NCBI RefSeq assembly: GCF_021134715.1
Contig: NC_060028.1
Coordinates: forward strand, 4,920,501 to 4,984,500
Length of the DNA stretch: 64,000 nt
Direction of reading: 5' to 3'
DNA from: Daphnia pulex
Taxonomy: Eukaryota; Arthropoda; Branchiopoda; Diplostraca; Daphniidae
Part shown: positions 12,604 through 23,855 of the stretch, piece by piece
Numbering within the stretch: the stretch's first letter is position 1
Layout of the letters: the number at the start of each line of letters is the position of its first letter
The notes under the pieces: generated by a model
Databases searched by the model: none
Told to the model about the DNA's origin: nothing
The model's input: the letters and a program-made list of their open reading frames with translations, nothing else
Position numbers and translations under genes: made by a program

Positions 12604-14894
12604 CTAACAAACGTTTTTTTTAGGGAGTTCTATGGGATTTAATGGAAGAGCATAGTACTTTGCCGAAATATCACTTACACGCCAAACTTCTTTTTGTTTA
12701 CTTAACTCAGAAGCACGATAAATGAAATAATCTGTGCTAACATACGGTTTACGAAAACCAAAATCCAGATTCATAAATTTCCGTCCAACTACTAATAGCG
12801 TATTGTTTTGAAACTCGAAGTCGGTACAAACAACCGCTGATCTATTTTTGATCAAACAAACATTGTTCGGAAATTTATTAGAAAGAGAATAGTTTTTGAA
12901 AATTAATTTTTTGGGCCATTTGTCACCATTATTCCAATACTTTGGACTGTCATCATCACTGCTGGAAAACCTTTTTGAGGCTTCAAGATCAAGTTTTATT
13001 TTGTTGTCGATAATAAGACCACAAGAAGTAGTTGGCAACTGATATTTGGATTTCTCAACTAGTCTATTTTTAATTTGTTCGGGTAGTAAAAATCCATTTC
13101 GAATTATTCTACGAAAGAAACTCAAAAATGATTCAAACTCAAATGCACTATTGGCTTCTACTGGGTTCTGAAAATTTGTCAAACCTTCATGTAAATGAAT
13201 AATTTGGTGACTTACAAATCTGCAAGGAATACCCAGGCCAGTCAATTCCGAAGAATATCTCTTCAAAATAAATTCTGCCTTTTTTTATATCAGAAGGGTT
13301 TATTTTTGTGGAAGTTTTGTAAGCACCAAGTAACATCATTGCATATTGAAGAAGCATTATATGCTCTAGTTCGTCTTCTTCAACAATCCCATCAAAAACA
13401 GGGTACAACAAGTAATAAAGAAATTGACGTAGGACATGCCCTTTATACTTTCCACTTTGAGAAAATGAACCAACGTAACGATCAAACTCGTACGCTGCGG
13501 CAATGGTGATAGAATTTCAATCGCTTTTCTACTTGTGCTAATTGAGTTGAACTCAATTTCCCCTCAAGAGGATTCGATGCGAAACCACCAAGTTTTCTTA
13601 AAAATGCCGCAGATATCATAGTGTGCATAGCTTGGATTCTCTACATCTTTGACGTGTTCATCAATAGAAAATTCATTGGTGTGATAACTTAGGAAATCAT
13701 CATCAGTACGAAGAGGAGCATCTACATCTGTCATTATAATAATTTTTTTAACCATTTCTCCCCTTTGGATGCACCTGTCACAAGCCCAATAACCACTATG
13801 GCCTTTGGTACCTTTTAAATAGCTTCTCATTGGGCTGTCGGCTATAACGCATCTTAGGCTGGCAGTGCAAGAACGTAGAGGAATAACATCGTCAATGTCA
13901 GGGCAGAGTCTGTCAAATTCATTCAACATTGGTTGCAAAAAAGAATGTACGTTTCGTGGTTTGTCCCGCCCATGATAGAATCCGATAATAAATGGTGTTC
14001 GTCTATCGTCATTTGGGTTGCTACCTGAAAGAATATTTAGTCCTTTTTGTTGCTTCAGGTTCATATGATTCAATCTAAAATATAAGTATTTGTAGACTAT
14101 TTCATCAGACGTATACAGTATTTATGGATTTTTATATTAGCTTATACCTTTTCTCGGAATGGAATCGGTACCAATGGTGGATTTTCTCTGAAAATGCTGA
14201 CAAACTGAAAGAGATTTGCGTCCTTGTGCAAAACACCCGGAGAATCACAGTTTAATGCGCTTTCTAATCCAAAATGGATGTACTTTCTTCCTTCCTCCAA
14301 CTCCGTAGATTTAGGCAAAGTTCTAGTATTATTACTGCCATTCAACCAGTCCCGACCATCAATTTTCAACAGTTCTTGTCCAGTACGTGGCAGACAATCA
14401 TAATTTGCTGGTGGTTTGTAATAGTTCAGTAATTTTAATAAATATGTCAAATGACTGTGTTTTTGATTGATGTATGTGGCAAAATGACGAAGAATTGTAA
14501 GCAAAGACAATTTCTCTTTTGTGTTCTCTTGCATTGCAATCAGCTCTTCGTCATCGTTCCAAGCGGTATATCAAAATCCATTAGTTCATCGTCCGAAATT
14601 GGCTCTAGCTGGAAAATGTCTTCGGTATTTTATGTTTCAATTAATGGTGATGCACAGGCTTCATTGTTGTTGACGCGAATGCAGATGTTGTAACTACTGA
14701 GTAGTGATGGGTATTCCACCAAAAGTACCTCCCATTGGAGTTGCCTCGCCATTTTCACGCCATTCGCCTAGTAAACTTTCTGCCGTCTTGCGAATTTTCG
14801 TTTCATAATTAGGCATCAAGCTACCGAGTTTCCGTTTTCGACGACGCTTATTATTTCCACTAGCAATCAAAAATTGCGTTGATCTCTTCATCAA
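12604..14894 (-). pseudogene. Tnp2-like (CACTA-related) transposase, decayed
   Basis: The pieces read from right to left. 14894-14694 is a basic N-terminus. 14534-14142 contains the YLLKLLNYYKPPANYDCLPRT region and the HFGLES block. A 73-bp intron with GT/AG ends lies at 14147-14075. 14073-13564 is the central domain, with FIIGFYHGRDKPRNVHSFL, CVIADSPMRSYLKG, HSGYWACDRC and VDAPLRTDDDF. 13411-13187 and 13266-12604 are the C-terminus, with SHQIIHLHEGL and SAFEFESFL. These blocks match the animal Tnp2-type transposases that resemble plant CACTA/EnSpm proteins. The reading frame changes at least twice between about 13560 and 13400 and again near 13270, so the gene is not functional as read. A divergent DUF4806 gene starts 1.3 kb away on the other strand. 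Function (cut-and-paste transposition) is inferred from the family. Confidence 0.7.
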
Positions 14895-16170
14895 GAAGCT
14901 TGCCAGAGGGAAGAGGCATATTAATAGCTTAAGTTAAATTATAACGGTTAGTAAGTTCCTGTCACAGTGGAAGCTTGTTTGTTTAGCTATAATTTACTTC
15001 TAAATAACCGATATCCGTAAAAAAAGTTAAAATAAAGATATATTTCGTAACACAAATTTATTTACAATTAATACTAAATAAACTGAGAACAACGTAGAAA
15101 CAATACGGAATGTTTTTAGATCTGTCAAATATTCACCGTAATATTAGGTTACAAATTGAACTGTTCGGAATTTACTTGATTGTCAAAAGTCAAATAAGGC
15201 CCGATAAATATATTTGTAATTAATTGTAAACATAAAGAATAATGCTTCTATCCGCTCCTATTATTGCTCAAATTGATTATGGTGACAATGTGCTACCCTC
15301 TATGAGGTATTTTTAAATTTTTTTATGCACCTGCTAAATTTTGTTGTGATTAGACCTAGCTGGGCAATTAGCCTATGTCAGCTAGGCTTCAGTACTTTCT
15401 CAGAATCTATCTAAAGAACAGATTAATTACAGTAAACCGGCCGCGTATCAACCATCATCCTATTTATAAGGTAAGCAATTCCCCTTTGATATTTTCTGAA
15501 TTATTGAAAATTGCCAATATTTGATACCAAGCACATTCTAGTCATAATCATAACTAGTAAACGGGATGGAAACTTTATGGTAGTCGTGGGGCAAATTAAG
15601 GTTTCAGGCCGTTTTTTTAAATCAGTTGTCAGGACTAATTTTGCGAATGTATTTTAATTTTCTGAATTAATTCTTTGTAAAACTAATAAGAAAAAAAGAT
15701 TGCTATTGAAATGCAAATGTCTTTGTATTGAATGATGTCACTGGTTATTAAAAGCATAGCCTATTTCAAACACGTTTTTCTGGTTTACAATGTGGCCAAA
15801 TGCCGTACAATGCTATCCATGCTATCCTAGTTAGGTCTATCCGATGTCCGATTAATTACTTTTTTCGTCCACAATATTCCAAGTTACCAAAATCAATTGA
15901 CAGCAGCAGACTACACGACTAATGCACTTATGCAGTCACTCATGAGTGTACACACAGCAGGTAAGGATTAGTTGTTTTCCCTCCCGCTGAGTGACGCATG
16001 CATCGTTGTAGTATTATTTGCGTAAACGATTTAATACTGCACCAAACAAACGATTTGAGTACTGCATTGAATTTTATAATGACCTCCACCTAATTTTATT
16101 TATATAATGAATGATATGATAAATATGATTTGTGTACTCTAAACAAACTTAAAAAGCCTTTTACAAGTAG
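14895..16170. other. Intergenic region between divergent transposon genes
   Basis: AT-rich, non-coding, about 1.28 kb, lying between the 5' ends of the Tnp2-like gene (minus) and the DUF4806 gene (plus). It should hold both promoters. No repeat or RNA gene seen. Confidence 0.4.
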
Positions 16171-18067
16171 TTGCAGAATTCAAAAATGGTGCGCTGGGAA
16201 GGAAAATATTATAACGTAGACGGCACTGGGAATGTCAAAGACCCTCTACTCTTTTTTATAGTCAACAGTCCTATTCATACAGCAAGTGCTCGTGGTTCCC
16301 ATGACCGTCTTTTTTCCATACCCACTACCTGGATGAGCGACGACAAGTCGACTTTTCTACATCCACCAATGGATCTGAAGGTTGGAGGAATCAATTTTTG
16401 GGACTGGAGTTTAATAACATTGAAAAAAAGAAGGTTTCCGGAATCCAGGACCGAGCTTCAAATGTCAGACTTTTTAACAGAAGTTGACTTCCCAAGTAAA
16501 TATTATATTGTATATTATTAGCTTGAGATATTAAAAAAAATAAATATATTTTTTTCAATTTTCACCTAGATTCATTTGAAGATTCGAAAAATGAGATCTC
16601 GTCCATATTGAATCTCTCTCCGGTGGAATCAATTATGATTTAAAAGAGCGTACTACAACTCGGGAATACTCCCAAGCGTAAAACCACCAGCCCAGGAAAC
16701 ACCAAAGCCAGTGGAGAAGAGGAAAAACAAATATGAAGTTAACTTAGCTTCTCCTAATCATGGACCTTTGAGCAAGAGATTGGATAACACGTCCACTCCT
16801 ATATTGGCGATCAAAAATTTTCAGAATCGAATGGCTGCGACATTTAATGCTAATAGTAGCGACTCAGAAGAAGCATACAACGAGGATTCTCAGTTTATTG
16901 GTAATTAAATCCTTTTTTGAATGCCTCGATTGCTTCTAGTTGGCTGTGTTTTAATCATATACTTGTATTGTACTTGTCATATTTGTAATTTTTTATCAAG
17001 AAAAATCCAAAGGTGAACAAGAGGGTCTCAAATCTGCTGCCAAATCAAAAAACATTTTCACATATCAATAATTCAGGCGATTCGGGTATGTCATCATATT
17101 TCGTTGATTTAAACGATCGTGATCTTGATGATATAGGTGATAACATTCTATTGGACCTGAATGTTAAAAGTAAGCAATTATTGTTCAATATTCCATATTG
17201 CTTTTTATAATTTTTTTTTCGTTATATAGCTTTACCCTCGGCTTTACCCAAAGAACCGTCGGTGAGTTTGGATGACGGAAACTTGACAAGTTACCGAAAA
17301 CTCCTGTTTTCTAAATTAGACCTGATTGTAAAGGGGCTAAATAGTTTGCAAAGCGAAAAAACACGCAATGCCGTTATTTTTGAAGGGAATTTAGTCAACT
17401 TTACCAAGACTTTCACTGATTCCGTAACTCTGCCTTTGAACGATTATTCCGAACTAGTCGCCTTAGATTTGGCGCTTGGAAGTGTCGAGCTTTCCGTCAG
17501 CATGGTATGTTTTCCCTTTTCAATTATTTTCCCACTTCAAATTTCTCATTTTTCTTGTTTTATCTAATAGGTTGGAGTATTCGTCCAACGCTTAAGAACT
17601 TACAATACAGAAAGCGGAGTTTCCAAAAAGTTGTGGAGTTCGATTTTGTCCGGAACGTTGGCTATAGGAATTACATGGAAAGTTAGGCTTAATGATGCCC
17701 GTCCAGCTTATGGGCACATGATAAATCTCGTTGCCGTCTTAGCTGGTTCGTTTCAGAATTTTATGACTAATAATGTGCTACATCTTAGTATAACCTTTTA
17801 TTTTTTTTATTAGTAATAATTCAATTGATTATGGAATCAACAGAGAAGACCTTAATTACAATATTGAAGATGATCAAAGTTATCCAAGATGGGCGCAGAA
17901 ATGTTGCCTGGTCTTTCAATACAAAAATAGGAAACAAGCAGCGTAATGACCCCGTTCCAATGCGGGAGAGTTCTCTCAAAGATCAGCTTGACTCTGATAC
18001 TGTCACCAAAATAGATGCACGGATTACAAAAATTACAAAATCCTTTAAGACGTTTGGACTAAATTAA
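16171..18067 (+). CDS. DUF4806 protein of a two-gene DNA transposon, spliced, probably decaying
   Basis: The N-terminal exon (from 16171, ATG alternatively at 16186) encodes a small domain with HDRLFSIPTTWMSD, FLHPPMDL and FWDWSL. It is the type found at the start of arthropod and cnidarian DUF4806 proteins. A donor GTAAAT follows at about 16496 and an acceptor at about 16569. Middle exons (16570-16905, 17003-17168) are low-complexity and charged. The DUF4806 domain is in the exons 17229-17503 and about 17570-17750, with VTLPLNDYSELVALDLAL, VQRLRT, then KLWSSILSGTLA and ITWKVRLNDARPAYG. The last exon ends near 18067. Introns are 60-100 bp with GT/AG ends. The second exon appears to hit a stop near 16640 unless splicing differs, so the copy may be broken. 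DUF4806 genes commonly sit beside Tnp2-type transposases; its function is unknown. Confidence 0.6.
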
Positions 18068-18133
18068 ATCAAATTATGTCCTACTGTGTTTCTTTGTTTC
18101 AATACATATTTGAAACTGAATCTATGTCTGTTC
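18037..18133 (+). repeat. DUF4806 gene 3' end, copy 1 of a direct repeat
   Basis: Sequence around the stop and 3' region of the DUF4806 gene (core GACGTTTGGACTAAATTAAA). It recurs at 20631-20731 in the same orientation with roughly 85% identity by eye. Confidence 0.7.
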
Positions 18134-18249
18134 TTTGTGAGTTAACTTTTTTCGGTAAACCTGGCAACCGCGTCAAAACATCTTGAGTGAGTGAAGAACA
18201 GACGAATGAAGAAAAAGTGTTACGTTGTTTGATTTTGTGATTGTTTAAC

Positions 18250-19049
18250 AAGCGATCCACGAATCAAGTAGACCAAAATCCCGGAGCGGCTTTCCTGATC
18301 TAAATCCGGAAAAGGCATTAAAAATCTAAAAAAAATATAGCCATGTTCGTCTTCGCACGCCGGATTTACCTGCGTTTGCAGAATGACGATTTCCCCCCCC
18401 CCCCGCTTAGGAGTTATTTAGCTTTAAAGTTTGGTTTTTTTGAATTTTGTCAGAAAGTGGGGGGCTTTGACATCCATTTTCGAAAAAGTGGGGGAGCTAG
18501 GGAAAAAACTAATTTTTTGAAAAGGTTAATTGCAATCTCAACCACCAAAATCCAAAAGGAATTTCCTTTCCGGATTTTATTGGTTGAGATATTGGCCGAT
18601 GTATAAGACCTTCTGCTGGCTTCCGCCAGGAGCGCAGCGGACCGTACGAAAAAATGGCTGCAAGCCAGGGAGGGAAACTAGCTAAATAATCCTTTCACTA
18701 AATTGGTAATATCTCAACCAATAAAATCCGGAAAGGAAATTCCTTTTGGATTTTGGTGGTTGAGATTGCAATAAACCTTTTCAAAAAATTAGTTTTTTCC
18801 CTAGCTCCCCCACTTTTTCGAAAATGGATGTCAAAGCCCCCCCACTTTCTGACAAAATTCAAAAAAACCAAACTTTAAAGCTAAATAACTCCTAAACGGG
18901 GGGGAAAATCGTCATTCTGCAAACGCAGGTAAATCCGGCGTGCGAAGACGAACATGGCTATATTTTTTTTAGATTTTTAATGCCTTTTCCGGATTTAGAT
19001 CAGGAAAGCCGCTCCGGGATTTTGGTCTACTTGATTCGTGGATCGCTTG
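18250..19049. mobile_element. Foldback element (800 bp) flanked by TTAA
   Basis: Two nearly perfect inverted arms of about 345 bp (18250-18597 and 18706-19049) surround a ~110-bp loop. The outer ends read CAAGCGATCCACGAATCAAG and its complement. TTAA is present immediately outside both ends (18246-18249 and 19050-19053), consistent with a TTAA target-site duplication as made by piggyBac-like transposases. The arms differ mainly in homopolymer lengths, so the element is fairly young or kept similar by gene conversion. Non-coding; the open frame at 18343-18606 is a chance reading of one arm. Confidence 0.85.
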
Positions 19050-19256
19050 TTAAAGAGCAGAATTATACTAGTTAAAAAAACGAGTGTTTATAAGTTACGC
19101 CATAGGTCCCTCGCTATTATTGTCATGAACTTGGGAAAATTTCTTCTTCTCTTTGCTGTTGGGAAATCTGCTGAGAATGGATCTGTTTACATTCAATTCA
19201 AAATCTAACTTCATTTTTATTGACCATATTGACATTTCTTTTCTTTTTCATCAAGT

Positions 19257-20420
19257 TACCCTACCGAACAGGACAACAAACATGACAAGCACGTCAAATG
19301 GTGGAACAAAGTAAGGAGTGTCTCATCCAAATCAGCAAATTTAAATTTTCTCTTGTGATATCAGGACTTACAAAGATTTTACAGAGGGTCAATGAATCAG
19401 TAAGTTTGACAGATTCTAAATATCACCAAGCTCAGAAAACAAGCAAAGAAATCATGTTAATATGTCTATTTCGAACAGAGAACACATGGTCCTGACTATG
19501 AGAAAAATTATTATGAATCATTGCTAATTGTATTAGAAACTTTAGAGAAATTCCTAAGTGGCCAACCAAAAGATACAACAAGATTTGATGAAGCCATGAA
19601 TGTTAAACTGTTACTGCGATAAATCTGCCAATTAATTGGTAAACAAACTTTGAAATTAAAAAAATATAATAATAATCAAGTTTTAACTATTGATGCAGTT
19701 TTGCCAAATGAAAATCCACACTCACCACCAACTTTTCACTATGTCCTTGTTGCTTCCCTCTACAGGTGAGTTCTACCCGTTTTTAGTGTTTTTTGGTTTC
19801 GTGCTCATAAAACTAAAATTTCACAAATCTTTTCTGTAGAATTATCACACAACAACTCTTTCATCCATCATGGACATATGTGCAGTTATGCCAGGTAACC
19901 GGCTTAATGTTGTAATTTTGTATCAAATTTCATGTGTATTAAAAACACTGTTTATAATACTGTTAATCGATGTAGATACATGCCGTTCATCAATTCACAT
20001 CATTCAATGTTCACTAATGTTTGTTTTTCGTTTTTACAGAGTTTGACACTAAAAGAAAAAGTAAATCCACTGAAGAACTTCAAGGAGAAAGCGTCGGTTC
20101 TTACAAAAACTTGTTATTGTCCATGGTCCGATTGATTCACGCTAATCCACTGCTCATGTTAAACGTAATTTGTCTCATTTAAACTTAATTTAAAGAAATA
20201 TTTCATTTATGTTATTGTTTAGAACCAAGGGAAAGCTGGACACGAATTTCAGAACTCTACACTAGAATGAATCAATGGTCTATTCTCGCTGGTTCATCAA
20301 CCTAATATGACTGACATGGCACAGGAGGCCATGGACGCTTTACTAGTGCTTCATCAGCCAGAAAAGATTGAAATGTGGAATCCCACGTCCAGTTTTATCA
20401 TCAACGTCTAACCCTTCAGG
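19257..20420 (+). pseudogene. Nf1: Fragment of neurofibromin (Nf1), with introns, decayed
   Basis: Exon-by-exon similarity to the N-terminal part of animal neurofibromin, the Ras GTPase-activating protein. Exon from ~19257: TGQQ, then SKECLIQISKFKFSLVISGL and TKILQRVNES, with a GTAAGT donor at 19399. Exon from ~19481: LLIVLETLEKFLSGQPKDT and FDEAMNVKLLLR, with the next codon (human Glu of PEICHF) a TAA stop. Exon around 19700-19765: SPPTFHYVLVASLYR, donor GTGAGT. Exon ~19841-19895: IITQQLFHPSWTYVQL. Exon from ~20040: SLTLKEKVNPLKNFKEKAS, then a frame change. Exon ~20222-20400: MTDMAQEAMDALLVLHQPEK and EMWNP. There is an in-frame stop near the start (after TGQQT). A long middle part present in other Nf1 proteins (between the VKLLL and SPPTFHY blocks) is missing. 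Introns are retained, so this is a DNA-level copy, not a retrocopy. The functional Nf1 gene must be elsewhere. Confidence 0.8.
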
Positions 20421-20630
20421 AGGAGTAATTGATCGCAAATCTAATGTATAATTATATAATTTGTTGTAAGATCAAATCAAATTGTATCAATATCAATTAA
20501 CTTTTCTTTTCGTTCTAGCTTGTGGTGAACAATTTAAGTCAAATGCAAGATAATAATCAGTACTGCCCAGTGACTTCGTTTGTGGGACATCTCTGCGGCA
20601 GTTGTTGTGTGCCAACGAAAAATTAGGCAG

Positions 20631-20731
20631 AAAAATCCTTGAAGACGTTTGGACTAAATTAAACTATAAATGATGTCCTACTGTATTTCTTTTGTTTGAA
20701 TACATATTTGGAACTGAATTTATGTTTGTTC
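20631..20731 (+). repeat. DUF4806 gene 3' end, copy 2
   Basis: Direct repeat of 18037-18133 (same GACGTTTGGACTAAATTAAA core). It lies just after the Nf1 fragment, so the Nf1 piece and the foldback element are bracketed by two copies of the transposon's 3' end. Confidence 0.7.
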
Positions 20732-22211
20732 ATAATTTATCAAATTTAATCGTGAAATTCATTCATAATTTTTTATTAAAAAATAATCTTGCATAATGTT
20801 TCTAAAATAATAGAAATTAAAAATAACAAATAAGCGAATCATAAAAACTGCGTCCCAAAAATGCATATTTAACGTAATAAAAATTATTTTCGTTAAATAA
20901 CCACAGCAGGAATTTACGATTAAAAACATAAACTAGTACAATTAATATGAAAATTAAACGGTTTTCTCCTTGAAACCATAAAATGGAATTTTCAAGTATT
21001 CGTACCATAAAAAACGGAAATTTTTTTTGAATCACAATGGAAAAATATTTGTCGTTAACGAAGTTAACGAAGTTAACGAGAGAAAAAGAAAAAAATGGCG
21101 CGTTTCTGCTGGAAGAAGGGATTTTAACGTTTTCTCTAGACTGAAGGAAAATTTACGCTCTCTAAATGCAATTTAGGGGTAAAGGGAACCCAATGCCAAT
21201 GCTTTCACGTGATTCCAGAGAAACGAGGTATAAGAAAAAATTAGGCGGCTTTATCAAGGCCGTCTGACACGAGAAGGATGGGACAGAATGCTTGATATTG
21301 GTAGACTTTGGCAATATGACAATATTTAACGAATCAGGGCACTCACGTTTCGTGAGAAACGAAAATTCAAATAGCCCTTATTTGTTAGATACACAAAGCT
21401 AGCAACTGTGGTCCGTCCGGTGGGTCCGTTGATCTCTGGCAGCGCTTTTGCAGCATCATTTCACGTCCGTAAAAACTCCACGAGCCGAGTAAGCGACTGC
21501 TACTACTACTCCAACCACAGCATCCGACCCGGAGCTGCCTATGCGCCTGCCGCAGTCGCTCTGGTCGCCCGTACTTCAAACCTACTTAACGTTAGCAGCA
21601 TAATCGAATCGACATTTCTTCCTTTCTTTAAAGTTCGTGGTATCGTGAACTTAGGTATCGTATCGTTTCTTTCACTTGTTCTGTCATAACGCAGTTGTTT
21701 GCTGGAACCTCTTATTCGTACTTCCACCTATCTTGTTTTTCATCTCTCGTTCCTATCTCCCAATTACCGTAACTCGTCTTTCCGCTTTCAATCCCATACT
21801 CACATTCATTTGTCGTCATTCATCTCACATTCATTTGTCGCCATTCATTATTCATTTGCATCAGCATTGTTTATCTTGTTCTTCTCATCCTCATTTCCCT
21901 CATGGCTACTGCCTCTCTCATACCTGTGCTTGTTTTCCTCTACTTGTTTTACCTTCACTGTTAAAAAAAACCACATAATACAATAAAACATAAGAATTTA
22001 TTGATGATCGCCTGTATAGTCGAGTTATGAAACTAAGATACAATTTTCGAAGGCTATACACAATATTGTTTAATTATGGCCTTTTAATCCTGTATCAGCT
22101 TATTCATTCTTCAAACCTGTCGGTGTGCTAGTCCGAGAATACAGTGGAAATGGCTCTTAAGCAACTGATTACTTGTAGTAGTTTATTGCAATGTATGGGA
22201 AAATGACACAT
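20732..22211. other. Unassigned region
   Basis: AT-rich sequence followed by a pyrimidine-rich, more GC-balanced part at 21380-21980. Frames such as 21408-21689 show no motif I recognise. Nothing further can be supported. Confidence 0.4.
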
Positions 22212-23855
22212 GCTACCTTCGACAACCTCCTACGCATAGATGGTTACACTGGCTACCTCTTGCTCCTTCTCAAAGTATACTTAACACAAGAATCCTATGG
22301 CTTTTTATTTTTTGGTTGGCTTCAACACGATTCCGAAATGACCATTTAGATTCTGCTTCACCAAAAATTTAAATTCATTTTCTTTAATTAGCAGGAATCA
22401 AGTAGGTTAACATTTTGGAAGGATCGTGTAAAATGATTTGATCTTTATCCAAATAGGTTATGTGGATAGTATGCATGTAGGTTATTTGGCAGTATGCCAA
22501 CTGAACATACTGCCAATTATTTGAATACGATATCCTTCTTTTATAAAATTATTTGAAGCAAATAAATAAGAAATTCATAGTCAAGTGAAAATATTTTGAT
22601 ATTCATGTACATTTTAAATATTATAGACCAAAACATACTTGGGATATTGAATGCAAACAAGAAGTATAGGGCTATAGGCATACTACCAATTTTTTGAGAG
22701 CGGTATTTTAATCAATGATTTGAAGCAATCAAGTAAATTCAAAGCCACGTTAAAATATTTGGCAAAAAGCCTGTTCGTTGGATCGCCAAAATTTCAGCGT
22801 TGTTAGCAGCATTGTTCTATTCCGTTGGAGTAGCAGATTCTACGTGATGACAATCACGGCAATTTTAACAGCCAAATTTGGATCGGTGGATTTACATGCT
22901 CCACAAGATCAGCAGGATTAACAAGCTCCAAAGAAGGAACATGTCTGGATGAACCAGCTACATGTTGTTATCGCCTAGCCGGTGCCACAGGTTGCACAAC
23001 ACCCTCGAGTTGGTCTTGTTAGACTTAAACAAAGGCTTGGTCAAAGGCTTTCTTTACTGGAGTGGTGATGCAAATAAAAATAAACATTTAAAATAAAAAT
23101 GCCTTTATATTAACATTTATCATTTGTTATTCACATCAGGTTTCCTGAAAGTTCTATCCCTAACGAGAAATCTACGCAACTTTTCCGCATTTCGATCCGA
23201 CGCCATGTATACAACCTCTTGTTAGTCAGCAGTTTGGGAATTCCTTCGACGATGAAATGGTGTATTTGGTTTGACGAAATCAGTCCTTTAATTTCGTCTG
23301 CATGGTAATCATAATTTTTTTATTTTATAAAAAGTATAGTAGTTCAATAATTGACTTATAAATAAAATCCCGTCTGTTCAAATGGCTACCTCCACAGCGT
23401 TTATTAAACCAACGGTGCCATTACTCTACGATACTTTTGGTGTGGTTGGACATTTGGAATAGGCTAAATCCTTTCGGAATAGGCTAAATCCTTTCGGAGT
23501 AATGCTGTCAATTCAATAGTTGAATTACTAGTCCGTAAGTCGTTTGACCACTGTCTGGATCTCGATCGATTATCTCCTTAGATCTTCTTTATAAGATATT
23601 CTGCAAATAAAAATGCATTGTTGTTGCCGTTGGGATCATGATGCGATGAGTTTCATATCGACAAGTACACACATTCCAGCTATGGCGGAAAAAATGGGAG
23701 ACTTTTTTTAAAAAAATATGTCTTAACATCATGTTACCAAAGTTTTGGCATTTTTTTAGGGGTAGCAAAGTCAAGAGGAAAGTCGGGAGGTATTTAATTT
23801 CGCCATGTATAGGTAGCCAGTGTCGGCTGTATGCGTAGCCAGTGTCGAAGGTAGC
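22212..23855. mobile_element. Possible DNA transposon with imperfect ~46-bp terminal inverted repeats
   Basis: 22212-22258 (GCTACCTTCGACA, then CTACGCATA, then ACACTGGCTACCT) matches the reverse complement of 23811-23855 with small gaps. Both ends carry a CACTGGCTAC submotif. The 1.55 kb between them has no recognisable transposase. A 21-bp direct repeat (AATAGGCTAAATCCTTTCGG) lies at about 23457-23497. Target-site duplication not evident. Confidence 0.45.

Noticed and set aside
18343-18606. 87-codon open frame
   Set aside because: Lies in one arm of the foldback element and contains homopolymer-coded tracts; no family resemblance.
21408-21978. Possible gene start in the pyrimidine-rich region
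   Set aside because: Frames of 93-100 codons without motif, splice context or homologous feel; likely chance.
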